A DNA stretch of 64,000 bases from an uncultured Prevotellaceae bacterium (GCA_902762565.1 CACWOS010000003.1:25868-89867), one strand, 5' to 3'; positions 24,844-34,819 are shown, numbered from the stretch's first letter. Translations and numbers: made by a program. The notes: generated by a model not told the origin, from the sequence alone.

Positions 24844-26774
24844 TATTTCCAAGCGTCGATGATGCCCTTGAAGTCTGCGCACTTCAGAGAAGCGCCACCA
24901 ATCAGACCACCGTCAATATCGGGCTTTGCAAACAGCTCTGGAGCGTTCGAGGCTTTGCAACTTCCACCATAGAGAATGCTGGTATCGTCGGCTACAGCCT
25001 GACCATACTTTTCTGCGATGATTGAGCGGATGTATGCATGAATCTCCTCAGCCTGCTCAGCGGTAGCGGTCTTACCTGTACCAATAGCCCAGATGGGCTC
25101 GTAGGCGATGATAATCTTGCGGAAGTCCTCCTCAGCAAGGTTGAATACGCTACCCTCGAGTTCAGCCTTTACAACTTCGTTCTGCTTGTTGGCCTCGCGC
25201 TCAGCCAGACTCTCACCGATGCAGAAGATAACTTTCAGACCGTTCTTCTGTGCCAGCAGCACCTTCTCTTTCAGAATCTCAGGAGTCTCCTTGTAATATT
25301 CGCGACGCTCTGAGTGACCCAAAATCACATACTGAGCACCAGTAGACTTAATCATCTCAGCGCTAACTTCACCTGTGAAGGCACCCTTCTCCTTGTCAGC
25401 ACAGTTCTCAGCACCCAGGCCAATCACACTGCCTTCCAGCACTTGTGCAACAGATGCGAGGTGGATAAACGGTGTGCAGATTACCACGTCACAATTGGGC
25501 TTGTCTGCAGCCAGTGCTTCGTTCAGTTCCTTTGCCAGGGCTACGCCCTCCTGCAGGTTCAGGTTCATCTTCCAGTTGCCTGCTACAATCTTTTTTCTCA
25601 TGTTCTTTTTACGTTTTAAAAGTTGATATATCTTGTCTTTATTGTTCTTATCCGTTTTCTTCAGCCAATTCGACCACATCCACAATCTGTCAGCTAGTGT
25701 GAGTAGCAATAGCGGCAGCACATACCATAGTAGGATGGTTAGAATCTTTTGCGGCACGGAATCCTCAGGCATCTTTCCTATCTCTAGAAATTGCAGTTGC
25801 TTGGATAATTCCTTTTCGCTAGGCATGCGGTTATGACTCCATTTGCGTATCACCTTACCGTCTTTTAGCAGCATCAGTCCAGGATTACTGCGGATCATGG
25901 TCTTCAACACAATGTCATCAGTCAGACAGAAGTCGTATTCCGCGCCTGTTCTTTCTTTCCATTGCTGTATTCCCTGCTTTCCACTAGCTGTCAGGCAATA
26001 GAACGAGTAATCGTAGTCCTGTGCATACTCATGTACCTCGTTAATGCGATCCAGTTGCGAGTCATCAGCCTGTTCCAAGTGTGGCGACACCAGTAGAAAC
26101 GTGTAACCCTGATTGAGTAGTACGGGCTCTGTGATGTCCTCGCCATCCAACTCCATAAAGAAGTCGGCGTAAGGTAAGTCTTCGCCATTCATTGTTCGCG
26201 TCCAACCATCCCTGAGGTCTGTGCCTATATGATAGGGACGGAAGTCGAAGTATGGCAGATCGTACAGCGACCATCCAGATACGGCTATGATGAATAGTGC
26301 CGAGTAGTTGATGACAATCCACTGGTTTGAGCGCGATATGAATCGCATCATATCCAAAGGCCAGCATCTCACGATGATAGCAAGTATCAGCAACGCCACA
26401 TTTTTCCATAGCGTCTGCCAATTGGTCAACACGATGGCATCGCCGAAACATCCACAGTCGCTGATGGGATTGGCTATAGCTAACCACAGTGTGATGGGGG
26501 TCATCACAAGCATTAGTATCAGTGTCAGCAATGTCACTAGTCTGCGACGGATGGCAAAAAGCAGACAGGTGCCCAGTCCAAATTCTAAGGCCGATAGCAA
26601 CACCGCTGCGCCCAGCGTGGCAAAGTCAGGCACGTACTGTGCCAACTCAACGGCCTGAAGATAGTCGTGTATCTTATATTGTGTTCCCAGCGGGTCTACG
26701 GCTTTGACGAATCCTGACAGTATCAGGACGATGGCCAATATCAGCCGTGCTATATTTACTCCCGCCTTTCTCAC
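24843..26774 (-). CDS. tpiA: In-frame fusion of a DoxX/MauE-type membrane protein and triosephosphate isomerase
   Basis: One uninterrupted 643-codon frame. Residues 1-391 are a membrane protein with about four N-terminal helices of the DoxX/MauE type (CGCFGD motif near residue 107), a periplasmic thioredoxin-like region and another helix near 355. Residues 392-643 are a complete triosephosphate isomerase: AGNWKMN with catalytic Asn/Lys, GHSERR with the catalytic His, [11 protein letters not shown] with the catalytic Glu, and LYGGSCK. The junction [11 protein letters not shown] has no stop. An ATG at 25601 fits the normal TIM start, so TIM may be made separately (24843-25601). In relatives these are separate genes, as far as I recall. 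A fused product would place a glycolytic enzyme at the inner membrane. Confidence 0.85.
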   Translation of the reverse strand: MRKAGVNIARLILAIVLILSGFVKAVDPLGTQYKIHDYLQAVELAQYVPDFATLGAAVLLSALEFGLGTCLLFAIRRRLVTLLTLILMLVMTPITLWLAIANPISDCGCFGDAIVLTNWQTLWKNVALLILAIIVRCWPLDMMRFISRSNQWIVINYSALFIIAVSGWSLYDLPYFDFRPYHIGTDLRDGWTRTMNGEDLPYADFFMELDGEDITEPVLLNQGYTFLLVSPHLEQADDSQLDRINEVHEYAQDYDYSFYCLTASGKQGIQQWKERTGAEYDFCLTDDIVLKTMIRSNPGLMLLKDGKVIRKWSHNRMPSEKELSKQLQFLEIGKMPEDSVPQKILTILLWYVLPLLLLTLADRLWMWSNWLKKTDKNNKDKIYQLLKRKKNMRKKIVAGNWKMNLNLQEGVALAKELNEALAADKPNCDVVICTPFIHLASVAQVLEGSVIGLGAENCADKEKGAFTGEVSAEMIKSTGAQYVILGHSERREYYKETPEILKEKVLLAQKNGLKVIFCIGESLAEREANKQNEVVKAELEGSVFNLAEEDFRKIIIAYEPIWAIGTGKTATAEQAEEIHAYIRSIIAEKYGQAVADDTSILYGGSCKASNAPELFAKPDIDGGLIGGASLKCADFKGIIDAWK

Positions 26775-27323
26775 TTATTCTTTTAGCTTTATGGCTCCAA
26801 ACACTGCATAATTGATGATGTCCATGTAGTTCGCATCAATGCCTTCGCTCACCAACGTATTGCCCTGTAAGTCCTCAATTTCCTTGATACGTTCAATCTT
26901 GGTCAGAATGAAGTCTGTATACGAACTGACGCGCATTGAACGCCACGCTTCGTCGTAATCGTGGTTCTTGCGCTTCATCAGTTCCAGAGCTTCCTTTGCA
27001 TGTTGATCGTAGAGTTTCATTGCTTCGTCGTTTGTAATGTCGACGGTATCACAGAATCCGTGCTCCAACTGGATGAGTCCCACGATACCATAATTAATTA
27101 GTGCGATGAACTCAGGACGAATACCATCACCTACCAACGATTCTTTCTTGATTTCCAACGAGCGAATTCGCTTAGCCTTGATAAATAGTTGGTCAGTTAA
27201 CGACTCAGGACGCAGGATACGCCATGAAGCTCCGTAGTCGTGGAGCTTTTTTTCGAACAGCTGTCGGCATTCGTCGATAATCTGTTCGAATTGTGCATTC
27301 GTTTTTGCTTCGTTATTAGCCAT
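26775..27323 (-). CDS. DUF1599 (nucleotide-modification-associated) protein
   Basis: The 182-residue product has two halves of similar sequence: FEKKLHDYGASWRILRPESLTDQLFIKAKRIRSLE and MKRKNHDYDEAWRSMRVSSYTDFILTKIERIKEIE, each followed by an INYG/INYA segment. This tandem arrangement defines DUF1599, whose fold is thought to be related to nucleotide-modification-associated domains; no function is established. It is the first gene of the DoxX-tpiA-SPOR-folE-porE operon; its stop abuts the DoxX start. A minus-strand -7 box TAATTTTG (27332-27339) lies only 8 bases before the ATG, suggesting a leaderless or nearly leaderless message. Confidence 0.85.
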   Translation of the reverse strand: MANNEAKTNAQFEQIIDECRQLFEKKLHDYGASWRILRPESLTDQLFIKAKRIRSLEIKKESLVGDGIRPEFIALINYGIVGLIQLEHGFCDTVDITNDEAMKLYDQHAKEALELMKRKNHDYDEAWRSMRVSSYTDFILTKIERIKEIEDLQGNTLVSEGIDANYMDIINYAVFGAIKLKE

Positions 27324-27383
27324 ATCGGCTGCAAAATTACGAAATAATTGTGAAATAGCCCACTATTTTTGCAAAAATATTCG

Positions 27384-27391
27384 TATCTTTG
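27384..27391 (+). promoter_or_regulatory. -7 box of the CCA-adding enzyme gene
   Basis: TATCTTTG lies 25 bases before the ATG. I found no TTG at the usual 19-21 bp distance upstream, so the promoter is supported by its -7 element only. Confidence 0.45.
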
Positions 27392-27416
27392 CACCTCGAA
27401 ATAGAAATACATCAAG

Positions 27417-28874
27417 ATGAAACTATATTCAGATGCCGCTTTGGCTCAGATATTGGATCAGGAAATCTTCCACCAAATTAGTCGTGTGGCTGACCAGATG
27501 GATGTCGAGTGCTATGTGGTGGGTGGTTATGTACGCGATATCTTCCTCGAACGTCCGTCCAATGATATTGATGTCGTTGTTGTTGGTAGTGGCATCGCTG
27601 TGGCTGAACAGTTGAAACACCAGTTAGGTAAGAAAGCTCACCTCTCTGTGTTCCGTAATTTTGGTACAGCACAGGTCAAGTTTCGTCAGAAAGGTAGAGA
27701 GTATGAAATTGAGTTTGTGGGCGCTCGTCGCGAGAGTTATAGTCACGACTCGCGCAAGCCCATTGTCGAGGATGGTACGCTAGAGGACGATCAGAATCGT
27801 CGCGACTTTACCATCAATGCAATGGCTATTTGTCTGAACAGCCAGCGCTTTGGTGAGTTGGTAGACCCCTTCAATGGTATTGCCGATCTTGAGGACGGCA
27901 TCATTGCCACGCCTCTTGATCCTGAAATTACCTTCAGTGACGATCCCTTGCGCATGATGCGCTGCATTCGTTTTGCTACTCAGCTCAATTTCCAGATAGA
28001 AGATGCTACATACGAGGCTCTACAACGAATGGCTGACCGTATTAAAATAGTGAGTGGTGAGCGTATTGAGGTGGAACTCAACAAGATTATGATGGCGCCC
28101 CATCCCAGTATAGGTTTTGAACTTCTCCAACGCTCAGGACTTTTGCAGATAATTCTACCCGAATTTGCTGCGCTTGACATTATTGAAAAACGTGATGGTC
28201 GTGCCCATAAGAACAATTTCTATCATTCTCTTGAAGTGCTGGAAAACGTGGTGAAAGCCAACAGCCAACAGTCAACAGCCAACACCCTTTGGCTCCGTTG
28301 GGCAGCTTTACTTCATGACATTGGCAAGACGAAGTCAAAACGTTGGGAATCAGCCGTTGGTTGGACATTCCACAACCATAACCTCATAGGTGCCAAGATG
28401 ATACCCCAGATATTCCGCCGTCTTAAGTTACCTATGGGCGTTGAGATGAAGTACGTTCAGAAACTCGTCGACCTCCACATGCGTCCTCAAGTCATAGCAG
28501 ATAGTGAAGTGACCGACTCTGCCGTGCGCCGACTCATCAACGATGCAGGCGACGATATTGACGACCTTATGACGCTTTGTGAGGCTGATATCACGTCGAA
28601 GAATGAGATTAAAAAGAAGCTTTTCCTTGAAAATTTCCGCATCGTTCGTGAAAAACTCGTCGACCTTAAGGAAAAAGACTACAAGCGCCTGCTTCAACCC
28701 GTTATTGACGGTAACGAGATTATGCAGATTTTCCACCTCCAACCCTCTCGTGAGGTAGGCATTTTAAAACAATACCTCAAGGATGCTGTATTAGATAATA
28801 AGGTGAAAAACGAGCGCGAGCCTCTCATGCATCTTCTAATGCAAAAGGCTCGCGAAATGGGATTGTCGTCTTGA
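27417..28874 (+). CDS. cca: CCA tRNA nucleotidyltransferase / poly(A) polymerase family with HD domain
   Basis: The 485-residue enzyme has the nucleotidyltransferase head YVVGGYVRDIFLERPSNDIDVVVVG, with the DxD metal pair. It is followed by FVGARRESYSHDSRKP, RRDFTINAMA and the RNA-binding DPLRMMRCIRFATQL segment. An HD phosphohydrolase domain follows at about 290-400 (LLHDIGKTKSKRW). It adds or repairs the CCA tail of tRNA. Just before the HD motif, codons at 28256-28283 are four copies of the heptamer AGCCAAC, encoding roughly ANSQQSTAN. Since 7 is not a multiple of 3, gain or loss of one unit would truncate the HD and C-terminal part. The gene stands alone, convergent with clpB. Confidence 0.92.
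   Translation: MKLYSDAALAQILDQEIFHQISRVADQMDVECYVVGGYVRDIFLERPSNDIDVVVVGSGIAVAEQLKHQLGKKAHLSVFRNFGTAQVKFRQKGREYEIEFVGARRESYSHDSRKPIVEDGTLEDDQNRRDFTINAMAICLNSQRFGELVDPFNGIADLEDGIIATPLDPEITFSDDPLRMMRCIRFATQLNFQIEDATYEALQRMADRIKIVSGERIEVELNKIMMAPHPSIGFELLQRSGLLQIILPEFAALDIIEKRDGRAHKNNFYHSLEVLENVVKANSQQSTANTLWLRWAALLHDIGKTKSKRWESAVGWTFHNHNLIGAKMIPQIFRRLKLPMGVEMKYVQKLVDLHMRPQVIADSEVTDSAVRRLINDAGDDIDDLMTLCEADITSKNEIKKKLFLENFRIVREKLVDLKEKDYKRLLQPVIDGNEIMQIFHLQPSREVGILKQYLKDAVLDNKVKNEREPLMHLLMQKAREMGLSS
28256..28283. repeat. Heptanucleotide tandem repeat (AGCCAAC x4) in cca
   Basis: Units at 28256, 28263, 28270 (AGTCAAC) and 28277. The same heptamer appears at 39242-39283. Confidence 0.9.
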
Positions 28875-28885
28875 ATTATTCTTCC

Positions 28886-31393
28886 TTAATTTCTGAATAC
28901 AAGACCTTCTCCAAACTCGTCAATAATGATGGGCTTTTCACGATTTACCTCATCGGCTAAAATCTTGCGTGAAAGGTCGTTGAGTACAAGCTGTTGGATA
29001 GCGCGTTTCACGGGGCGAGCACCAAAGTCGGGATCGTACCCCTCCTGAGCCAAGAACTTGATTGCTGCTTCGGTGGTTTCCAATCGGATACCCTGTGGTT
29101 CTAGCATATCCGTTACCTTTTTCATCTGCAAGCGTACGACATCAGCAATTTGCTCCTGCGTCAATGGCGTGAAGGTGATGATTTCGTCAATGCGGTTGAG
29201 GAATTCAGGACGCATAGTCATTCGCAACTGCTCGCGTGTGGCGTTCGAGGTCATGATGATGATTGTGTTTTTGAAGTTGGCTGTACGTCCCTTGTTGTCC
29301 GTCAGACGACCATCGTCCAATACCTGCAGCAGAATGTTGAAGACATCCGGATGAGCCTTTTCAATCTCGTCGAACAGTACGACACTATAAGGCTTGCGTC
29401 GCACTGCTTCAGTGAGTTGGCCACCCTCGTCGTAGCCTACGTAGCCCGGAGGTGCACCAACTAAGCGCGAGACGGTATGCTTCTCCTGATACTCCGACAT
29501 ATCGATACGCGTCATCATGGTCTCATCGTTGAATAGATACTCGGCAAGTGTCTTGGCGAGTTCGGTCTTACCGACACCCGTGGTACCTAGGAAGATAAAT
29601 GAGGCGATGGGGCGCTTGGGGTCTTGCAGACCTGCACGTGAGCGACGCACAGCATCGGAAACGGCCATGATAGCCTCGTCTTGACCAATTACACGATGGT
29701 GTAGTTCATCCTCGAGGTGGAGTAACTTTTCGCGTTCACTCTGCATCATACGGGTCACGGGGATGCCCGTCCAGCGACTGACGACCTCAGCGATATCTTC
29801 AGCGGTAACCTCCTCGCGAACGAGCGAATTGCCGTCTTGAGCTGAGGCCAGTTGCTGTTGAATAGCCTTGATGTCGTCTTCAAGAGCCTTCAGTTTTGAG
29901 TAGCGTATCTCAGCTACCTTACCATAGTCACCCTCGCGTTCAGCACGTTCGGCTTCGAGCTTCAGGTTCTCCATCTCCTGCTTATCCTGTTGGATTTTGT
30001 TGATGAGTTGGCGTTCGCCTTCCCATTTGGCACGGAACAGTGTTTCTTGTTCCTTCAACTCGGCAATATCCTTATCCAGCTGGGCAATCTTCATCTCATC
30101 GCCCTCTCGCTTGATAGCTTCGCGCTCGATTTCGAGTTGAGCCAGTCGACGGGTGATCTCATCGAGTTCCTCAGGTACGGAGTCACGTTCCATACGCAGT
30201 TTGGCAGCTGCTTCGTCCATTAGGTCGATGGCCTTATCGGGCAGGAAGCGCTCAGAGATATAACGCTCCGATAGTTGTACAGCTGCGATACAGGCATCAT
30301 CCTGGATACGTACCTTGTGGTGGTTCTCGTAACGCTCCTTTAGACCTCGCAGGATAGAGATGGCTGAAAGCTCATCTGGTTCATCGACCATGACCGTCTG
30401 GAAACGGCGTTCGAGGGCTTTATCCTTCTCGAAATACTTCTGGTATTCGTTGAGTGTTGTAGCACCGATTGCACGGAGTTCACCACGCGCCAAGGCCGGT
30501 TTCAGGATGTTGGCGGCATCCATCGCACCCTCACCACCACCAGCACCCACGAGGGTGTGGATCTCATCGATGAAGAGGATGATACGCCCTTCAGCCTTTG
30601 TCACCTCGTTAATCACGCTCTTTAATCGTTCCTCAAACTCACCCTTGTACTTCGCACCAGCCACCAGCGCACCCATATCGAGCGAATAGAGTTGCTTATC
30701 CTTCAGGTTCTCAGGTACATCACCACGCACGATACGACCTGCGAGCCCTTCGACGATGGCGGTCTTACCTGTACCAGGTTCACCAATCAGTATCGGGTTG
30801 TTCTTGGTACGACGACTCAAGATTTGAAGTAGACGACGAATCTCGTCATCACGTCCGATGACAGGGTCTAATTTACCCTGACGGGCAAGGTCTACGAGGT
30901 TCTTGGCGTACTTCTCCAGCGACTGGTAGTTGTCATCGGCTGATTGCGACTGTACCTTCTGTCCCTGACGTAGTTCCTGAATGGCCTGCTGCATTTCCTT
31001 CTCTGTACAGCCAGCATCCTTCAATATGCGAGATGCAGTGGAGTTGACGGTTAGGAGAGCCTGTATTATTGGCTCACACGCAACAAATTCATCGCCCCAC
31101 TTCTGTGCTAACTCCTGAGCTTTCATTAATACGTTGTTAGCATCGTTAGAAAGATAAGGTTGCCCGCCCTGTACCTTAGGCAAATGTTTGATTTCCTGAT
31201 CCACCAGCATCTCAATCTGCTGGGCATTGACACCGAGTTTTTGGAAGATGAAGTTCGTCACGTTCTTCGCCTTCTCTAATATTCCTTTCAGTATGTGTAC
31301 AGGTTCGATGACCTGTTGACCGTTCAGTTGTGCGGTGTTCACTGCTTGCTGGACGGCCTCTTGTGCTTTGATTGTAAACTTGTCTAATGTCAT
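28886..31393 (-). CDS. clpB: ATP-dependent disaggregase ClpB
   Basis: Hsp100 chaperone that extracts proteins from aggregates with DnaK. It has 835 residues, slightly shorter than the usual 855-865. The N-terminal double Clp-N domain ([17 protein letters not shown]) is followed by AAA1 with GEPGTGKTA, a coiled-coil M domain at about 400-520 that separates ClpB from ClpA/C, and AAA2 with GTTGVGKTE and the arginine-finger region. The C-terminal end is short ([14 protein letters not shown]). A strong AGGAGG ribosome site precedes the ATG, rare in this phylum. No CIRCE or other known heat-shock operator is visible; a weak promoter-like TTTG-N16-TACTGTTTG lies upstream. Confidence 0.97.
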   Translation of the reverse strand: MTLDKFTIKAQEAVQQAVNTAQLNGQQVIEPVHILKGILEKAKNVTNFIFQKLGVNAQQIEMLVDQEIKHLPKVQGGQPYLSNDANNVLMKAQELAQKWGDEFVACEPIIQALLTVNSTASRILKDAGCTEKEMQQAIQELRQGQKVQSQSADDNYQSLEKYAKNLVDLARQGKLDPVIGRDDEIRRLLQILSRRTKNNPILIGEPGTGKTAIVEGLAGRIVRGDVPENLKDKQLYSLDMGALVAGAKYKGEFEERLKSVINEVTKAEGRIILFIDEIHTLVGAGGGEGAMDAANILKPALARGELRAIGATTLNEYQKYFEKDKALERRFQTVMVDEPDELSAISILRGLKERYENHHKVRIQDDACIAAVQLSERYISERFLPDKAIDLMDEAAAKLRMERDSVPEELDEITRRLAQLEIEREAIKREGDEMKIAQLDKDIAELKEQETLFRAKWEGERQLINKIQQDKQEMENLKLEAERAEREGDYGKVAEIRYSKLKALEDDIKAIQQQLASAQDGNSLVREEVTAEDIAEVVSRWTGIPVTRMMQSEREKLLHLEDELHHRVIGQDEAIMAVSDAVRRSRAGLQDPKRPIASFIFLGTTGVGKTELAKTLAEYLFNDETMMTRIDMSEYQEKHTVSRLVGAPPGYVGYDEGGQLTEAVRRKPYSVVLFDEIEKAHPDVFNILLQVLDDGRLTDNKGRTANFKNTIIIMTSNATREQLRMTMRPEFLNRIDEIITFTPLTQEQIADVVRLQMKKVTDMLEPQGIRLETTEAAIKFLAQEGYDPDFGARPVKRAIQQLVLNDLSRKILADEVNREKPIIIDEFGEGLVFRN

Positions 31394-31400
31394 AGTTTTG

Positions 31401-31407
31401 TCCTCCT
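31401..31407 (-). promoter_or_regulatory. Strong Shine-Dalgarno of clpB
   Basis: AGGAGGA on the minus strand, 7 bases before the clpB ATG. Such a strong anti-16S match is uncommon among genes in this window and probably supports high translation. Confidence 0.75.
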
Positions 31408-31455
31408 ATTTTTTTGTTAATCTGCAAACAGTAGGACAAAGTTTGTGCCCAAACG

Positions 31456-31499
31456 TAAAAAACCGACAAAAAGTCAGAAAGAACTGTCGATTTGTCGGT
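31456..31499 (-). terminator. Terminator after the SemiSWEET gene
   Basis: On the minus strand ACCGACAAA (31491-31499) pairs with TTTGTCGGT (31462-31470) around a 20-base loop, followed by a run of six T. A second imperfect hairpin (AGACTT...ACGGACAGTCCGT...AAGTCT, about 31510-31540) lies just before it. Confidence 0.75.
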
Positions 31500-31559
31500 A
31501 TCGCTGTAGTAGACTTACACGGACAGTCCGTAAAAGTCTGCTGTCATTCGCTGCTTAAA

Positions 31560-31859
31560 CTATTTCTTCTTAAAGTGGTCGTTATGCATCTTGATGATAA
31601 AGATGATGGCGGCACAGGTGGCTGTAATGAAGTTGGTGATGAAAATGAAAACACCCGTTTCGATACCTTGTTCTATACATAGTAGCAATCCTTGACACAT
31701 AAAGCAGAAACTGCCGACGGCCATCATGATGAAGCCGGGCAGTGAGATGCCGTCGGTGTTACGAGTACGAATGGTCTGGATCGCTTGGGGCAGATAGCCA
31801 AAGATGAGGCCGAAACTGCCTAACCAACCGAAAATCTGAAATAGTAACTGATGTTCCAT
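31560..31859 (-). CDS. SemiSWEET-type sugar transporter (PQ-loop)
   Basis: The 99-residue protein has three membrane helices, the length and topology of bacterial SemiSWEETs, which dimerise to carry sucrose or other sugars by facilitated diffusion. The PQ-loop motif is intact (GYLPQAIQTIRTRNTDGISL). The second helix (FIMMAVGSFCFMCQGLLLCI) and third (VFIFITNFITATCAAIIFII) follow. The C-terminus is short and basic. It has its own promoter and hairpin terminator and so is a monocistronic gene. The substrate cannot be deduced. Confidence 0.85.
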   Translation of the reverse strand: MEHQLLFQIFGWLGSFGLIFGYLPQAIQTIRTRNTDGISLPGFIMMAVGSFCFMCQGLLLCIEQGIETGVFIFITNFITATCAAIIFIIKMHNDHFKKK

Positions 31860-31886
31860 AGTCGTTATGTTTTAAGTTATTTTGTG

Positions 31887-31916
31887 CAAAGATACGAAAA
31901 AAAAGTGATATTCCAA
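31887..31916 (-). promoter_or_regulatory. Promoter of the SemiSWEET gene
   Basis: Minus strand: TTG (31914-31916) and TATCTTTG (31887-31894), gap 19 bp, 28 bases before the ATG. Confidence 0.65.
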
Positions 31917-31939
31917 AATTTTTTCGTACTTTTGCACGC

Positions 31940-32677
31940 ATGAAGAACTTATTGACACGTCGGACTATCCGCAAATATTCTGAACAGCCTGTTAGTGAGG
32001 CATTGTTGAATCGCCTGATGAACGAGGCCAGTCGTACACAAACCATGGGTAACCTCCAACTGTATAGTGTGGTGGTGACGCGCTCTGCTGAGATGAAACA
32101 ACGCTTGGCACCTGCCCATTTCAATCAGCCAATGGTAACACAGGCACCCGTAGTACTGACCATTTGTGCCGACTTCCACCGTACCACCCGCTGGTGTGAA
32201 GAACGTCAGGCGCAGGCTGGTTACGACAACTTCCTGTCGTATCAGAATGCTGCCATTGATGCCCTGCTCTATACGCAGACACTCTGTAACCTGATGGACG
32301 AAGAAGGGTTAGGCTATTGTTATTTAGGAACAACCGTCTATCAGCCTATGCTGATTATTGAAGTTTTGCAACTGCCGAAACTTGTGATGCCTGTGGCTAC
32401 GCTGACCGTTGGCTGGCCTGCAGAGGAACCGGCATTGACCGACCGGTTGCCTTTGGAGGGCTTTGTACATAGAGAGACCTACCACGAGCCAACAGCTGAC
32501 GATATTGACGCCTACTATTGCAAGAAGGAAAAGTTGCCCGAGAATCAGCACTTTGTTGAGATTAACCATAAACAGACCTTGGCACAGATCTTTACGGATA
32601 TCCGATATACCAAGGCCGACAATGAGGCAATGTCAGAAGGGTTGAAAGAAGCCCTGAAGCATCAGGGCTTCCTCTAA
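31940..32677 (+). CDS. Nitroreductase family protein
   Basis: The 245-residue flavoprotein belongs to the NfsA/FRP-like branch of nitroreductases, FMN enzymes that reduce nitro compounds or quinones with NAD(P)H. Visible motifs are the FMN-phosphate-binding RRTIRKYSEQPVSE near the N-terminus, LMNEASRTQTMGNLQLY, and the central AAIDALLYTQTLCNLMDEEGLGYCYLGT. The C-terminal extension after about 190 wraps the dimer in this branch. A TACTTTTG box at 31927-31934 ends only five bases before the ATG, so the message may be leaderless. It is convergent with the acyl-CoA synthetase, with stop codons adjacent. Confidence 0.88.
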   Translation: MKNLLTRRTIRKYSEQPVSEALLNRLMNEASRTQTMGNLQLYSVVVTRSAEMKQRLAPAHFNQPMVTQAPVVLTICADFHRTTRWCEERQAQAGYDNFLSYQNAAIDALLYTQTLCNLMDEEGLGYCYLGTTVYQPMLIIEVLQLPKLVMPVATLTVGWPAEEPALTDRLPLEGFVHRETYHEPTADDIDAYYCKKEKLPENQHFVEINHKQTLAQIFTDIRYTKADNEAMSEGLKEALKHQGFL

Positions 32678-34738
32678 CTATTTCTCAATAAGTATTCTCG
32701 CATCGACGACTACAACGTCATTCTCGTCAGCAAGGAGTGGATTAATGTCCATCTCTTTGATCTCCGTAGCAAAACGAAGGAGGGTGCTGAGGCGTACAAT
32801 GATTTCGGCATATTTCTCCTCGTTGATGCCTTGCTGCCCGCGTGTACCTTTTAATATTTTGTAACCACGCAGGGAGTGAATCATGGAGTAGGCTTCGCCA
32901 TAGCTCAAAGGTGCCAGACCACTAGATACGTCTTTCAGCACTTCGACGAAGATACCTCCCAGTCCGCAGAGCACGACGTGTCCGAAGCGTTCCTCGTATT
33001 TGGCTCCAATAAACAGTTCGGTACCCTTCAGCATCTTCTGCACCATTACACCTGTGACATCCTTAATGCTCATCATACGGTCGAACTCTAAAGCCAAATG
33101 CTCTGGCGTGTGGATATTAAGTGCCACACCGCCTACATCGCTCTTATGTACTGGCCCAACGACTTTGGCAACGACGGGATAGCCTACCTTTTGAGCAAAT
33201 GCAGTCAACTCATCCTTTGATGTTGACACCATCTCAGGTACAAGAGGGATACCTGCACAAGAGAGGATGTCACGTACGGTCTGAGGTGGCACGTAACCAT
33301 TATCTTCGATGCCAAGGATTATTTTGTGGAGCTTGGGGATGTCAATACCATAGAGTTGCACCTCAGGTGGTGCCGGTTTGGGCGTACGCATAATTTGCGA
33401 GAGTGCTGTGGCCAGCGTCACCTCGTCCGAGAAGTTGACATGTCCCTTTTGTAAGAATTCGGCCACCTCCGGTCCTGCGGTGTGTAGACTGGGCAGGATG
33501 GGGAAGATAGGCTTTTTGCACTCCAGCATTTTCTGGTGGAGCACCTCGTAGGCCTCGTAGAGTTGGGTCAGTCCTGGGGTACCATAAATGACGGCAATAG
33601 CGTCGATGTCCTTAAACTGATGTTCGCAGTAGTCAATGGCAATACCCAGTTGTTCTGCTGTACCAGTGGCAAGTATATCAATGGGATTTGCCACCGCAGA
33701 GCCTGGAAAGAGTTTGGCTTTCAGTTCGTCGGCCTCAGGACCCTCTATTTTGGGAACGTTCAGGCCACCCTTCGATAAGGCATCGGTCAGCATTACACCC
33801 GGTCCACCAGCATGCGTCACGATAGCAAAATTGCGCCCCTTCAGTTCGGGCAGGGTAAAGATACACCCCACGGTGGTAAGTTCTTCACGCGAGAAACAAC
33901 GAACAATGCCAGCCTTACGGAACAAAGCCTCGACGGCAGAATCGCTAGATGCAATAGCCCCCGTATGACTCGACGCTGCACGACTTCCGCTTTCGCTGGA
34001 TCCTGCCTTGATGGCAGCAATACGACATCCCTTACGGATAAGATTGCTGGCATGATACAACAACTTATCGGGATTCGAGATGTTTTCGATGTACAGCAGT
34101 TTGACCTTGGAGTCCGTTTCAGGATTAAAGTGCTCGTCAAAGTGCTGCAGCACATCCTCAATACCAATCTGCTTGCCGTTGCCGATGGACCATACGCTAT
34201 TGAATTGTAGTCCTTTGATAACAGCACTCTCGAGAATGAACACCGCCGTAGCACCAGAGCCACTGACAAAATCAACACCATTAGGATTTAGCTTTGGAAT
34301 GGGCTTGGTGAATACGGAGTGATGATTACGGTTCAACAACCCGATGCAATTGGGACCGATGAGGGCTGCGCCATACTGTTGACAGATGTCAAGAATCTTC
34401 TGCTCTAGGACAGCACCCTCGTGAGTCTCCTCGCTGAATCCTGCTGAGATGATGATAAAGGCGCGTGTCTGCTTCTCCTTGGCCAGCAGTTCTACGTATT
34501 CAGGACAGTACTTGGCTGCAACCACAAGAATGGCCAGTTCCGTGGGAGGCAGTTCGCGAGCATCGTGGAACACTTTGATGCCCTGCACCTCGTCCTCCTT
34601 GGGATTCACAATACGCAAAGTACCGCTATAGCCACCGCTTAATAAGTTGCGCACAACGGCACCTCCGGGCTTGTGCACATTGTTAGAACCGCCAATTATG
34701 GCGATACTTTTAGGATTTAATAGTTCTTGGTTAATCAT
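32678..34738 (-). CDS. ADP-forming acetyl/acyl-CoA synthetase (fused alpha and beta subunits)
   Basis: Converts acyl-CoA, ADP and phosphate to acid, CoA and ATP (substrate-level energy conservation), or the reverse. From MINQELLNPKSIAIIGGS the product is 686 residues. A CoA-binding Rossmann domain at about 1-125, a ligase-CoA domain with the phosphohistidine loop SRAASSHTGA near residue 255, and a C-terminal ATP-grasp domain from about 470 (GYPVVAKVVGPVHKSDVGGV) are all present, i.e. alpha and beta fused. The longer start at 34774 lies inside the -7 box and was rejected. It stands alone. Substrate range could include acetate, propionate or branched acids. Confidence 0.88.
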   Translation of the reverse strand: MINQELLNPKSIAIIGGSNNVHKPGGAVVRNLLSGGYSGTLRIVNPKEDEVQGIKVFHDARELPPTELAILVVAAKYCPEYVELLAKEKQTRAFIIISAGFSEETHEGAVLEQKILDICQQYGAALIGPNCIGLLNRNHHSVFTKPIPKLNPNGVDFVSGSGATAVFILESAVIKGLQFNSVWSIGNGKQIGIEDVLQHFDEHFNPETDSKVKLLYIENISNPDKLLYHASNLIRKGCRIAAIKAGSSESGSRAASSHTGAIASSDSAVEALFRKAGIVRCFSREELTTVGCIFTLPELKGRNFAIVTHAGGPGVMLTDALSKGGLNVPKIEGPEADELKAKLFPGSAVANPIDILATGTAEQLGIAIDYCEHQFKDIDAIAVIYGTPGLTQLYEAYEVLHQKMLECKKPIFPILPSLHTAGPEVAEFLQKGHVNFSDEVTLATALSQIMRTPKPAPPEVQLYGIDIPKLHKIILGIEDNGYVPPQTVRDILSCAGIPLVPEMVSTSKDELTAFAQKVGYPVVAKVVGPVHKSDVGGVALNIHTPEHLALEFDRMMSIKDVTGVMVQKMLKGTELFIGAKYEERFGHVVLCGLGGIFVEVLKDVSSGLAPLSYGEAYSMIHSLRGYKILKGTRGQQGINEEKYAEIIVRLSTLLRFATEIKEMDINPLLADENDVVVVDARILIEK

Positions 34739-34771
34739 GCTTTTTACTTCAATTAGTTTGTACTTTGTGTG

Positions 34772-34801
34772 CAAAGATACGTATTATCTTTGAAACGACA
34801 A
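34772..34801 (-). promoter_or_regulatory. Promoter of the acyl-CoA synthetase gene
   Basis: Minus strand: TTG (34799-34801) and TATCTTTG (34772-34779), gap 19 bp. It overlaps the alternative upstream ATG, which fixes the true start at 34738. Confidence 0.7.
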
Positions 34802-34819
34802 AATATTCCGCGCAATTGC

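Noticed and set aside
34739-34774. Upstream ATG for the acyl-CoA synthetase
   Set aside because: It lies inside the TATCTTTG -7 box on the minus strand.
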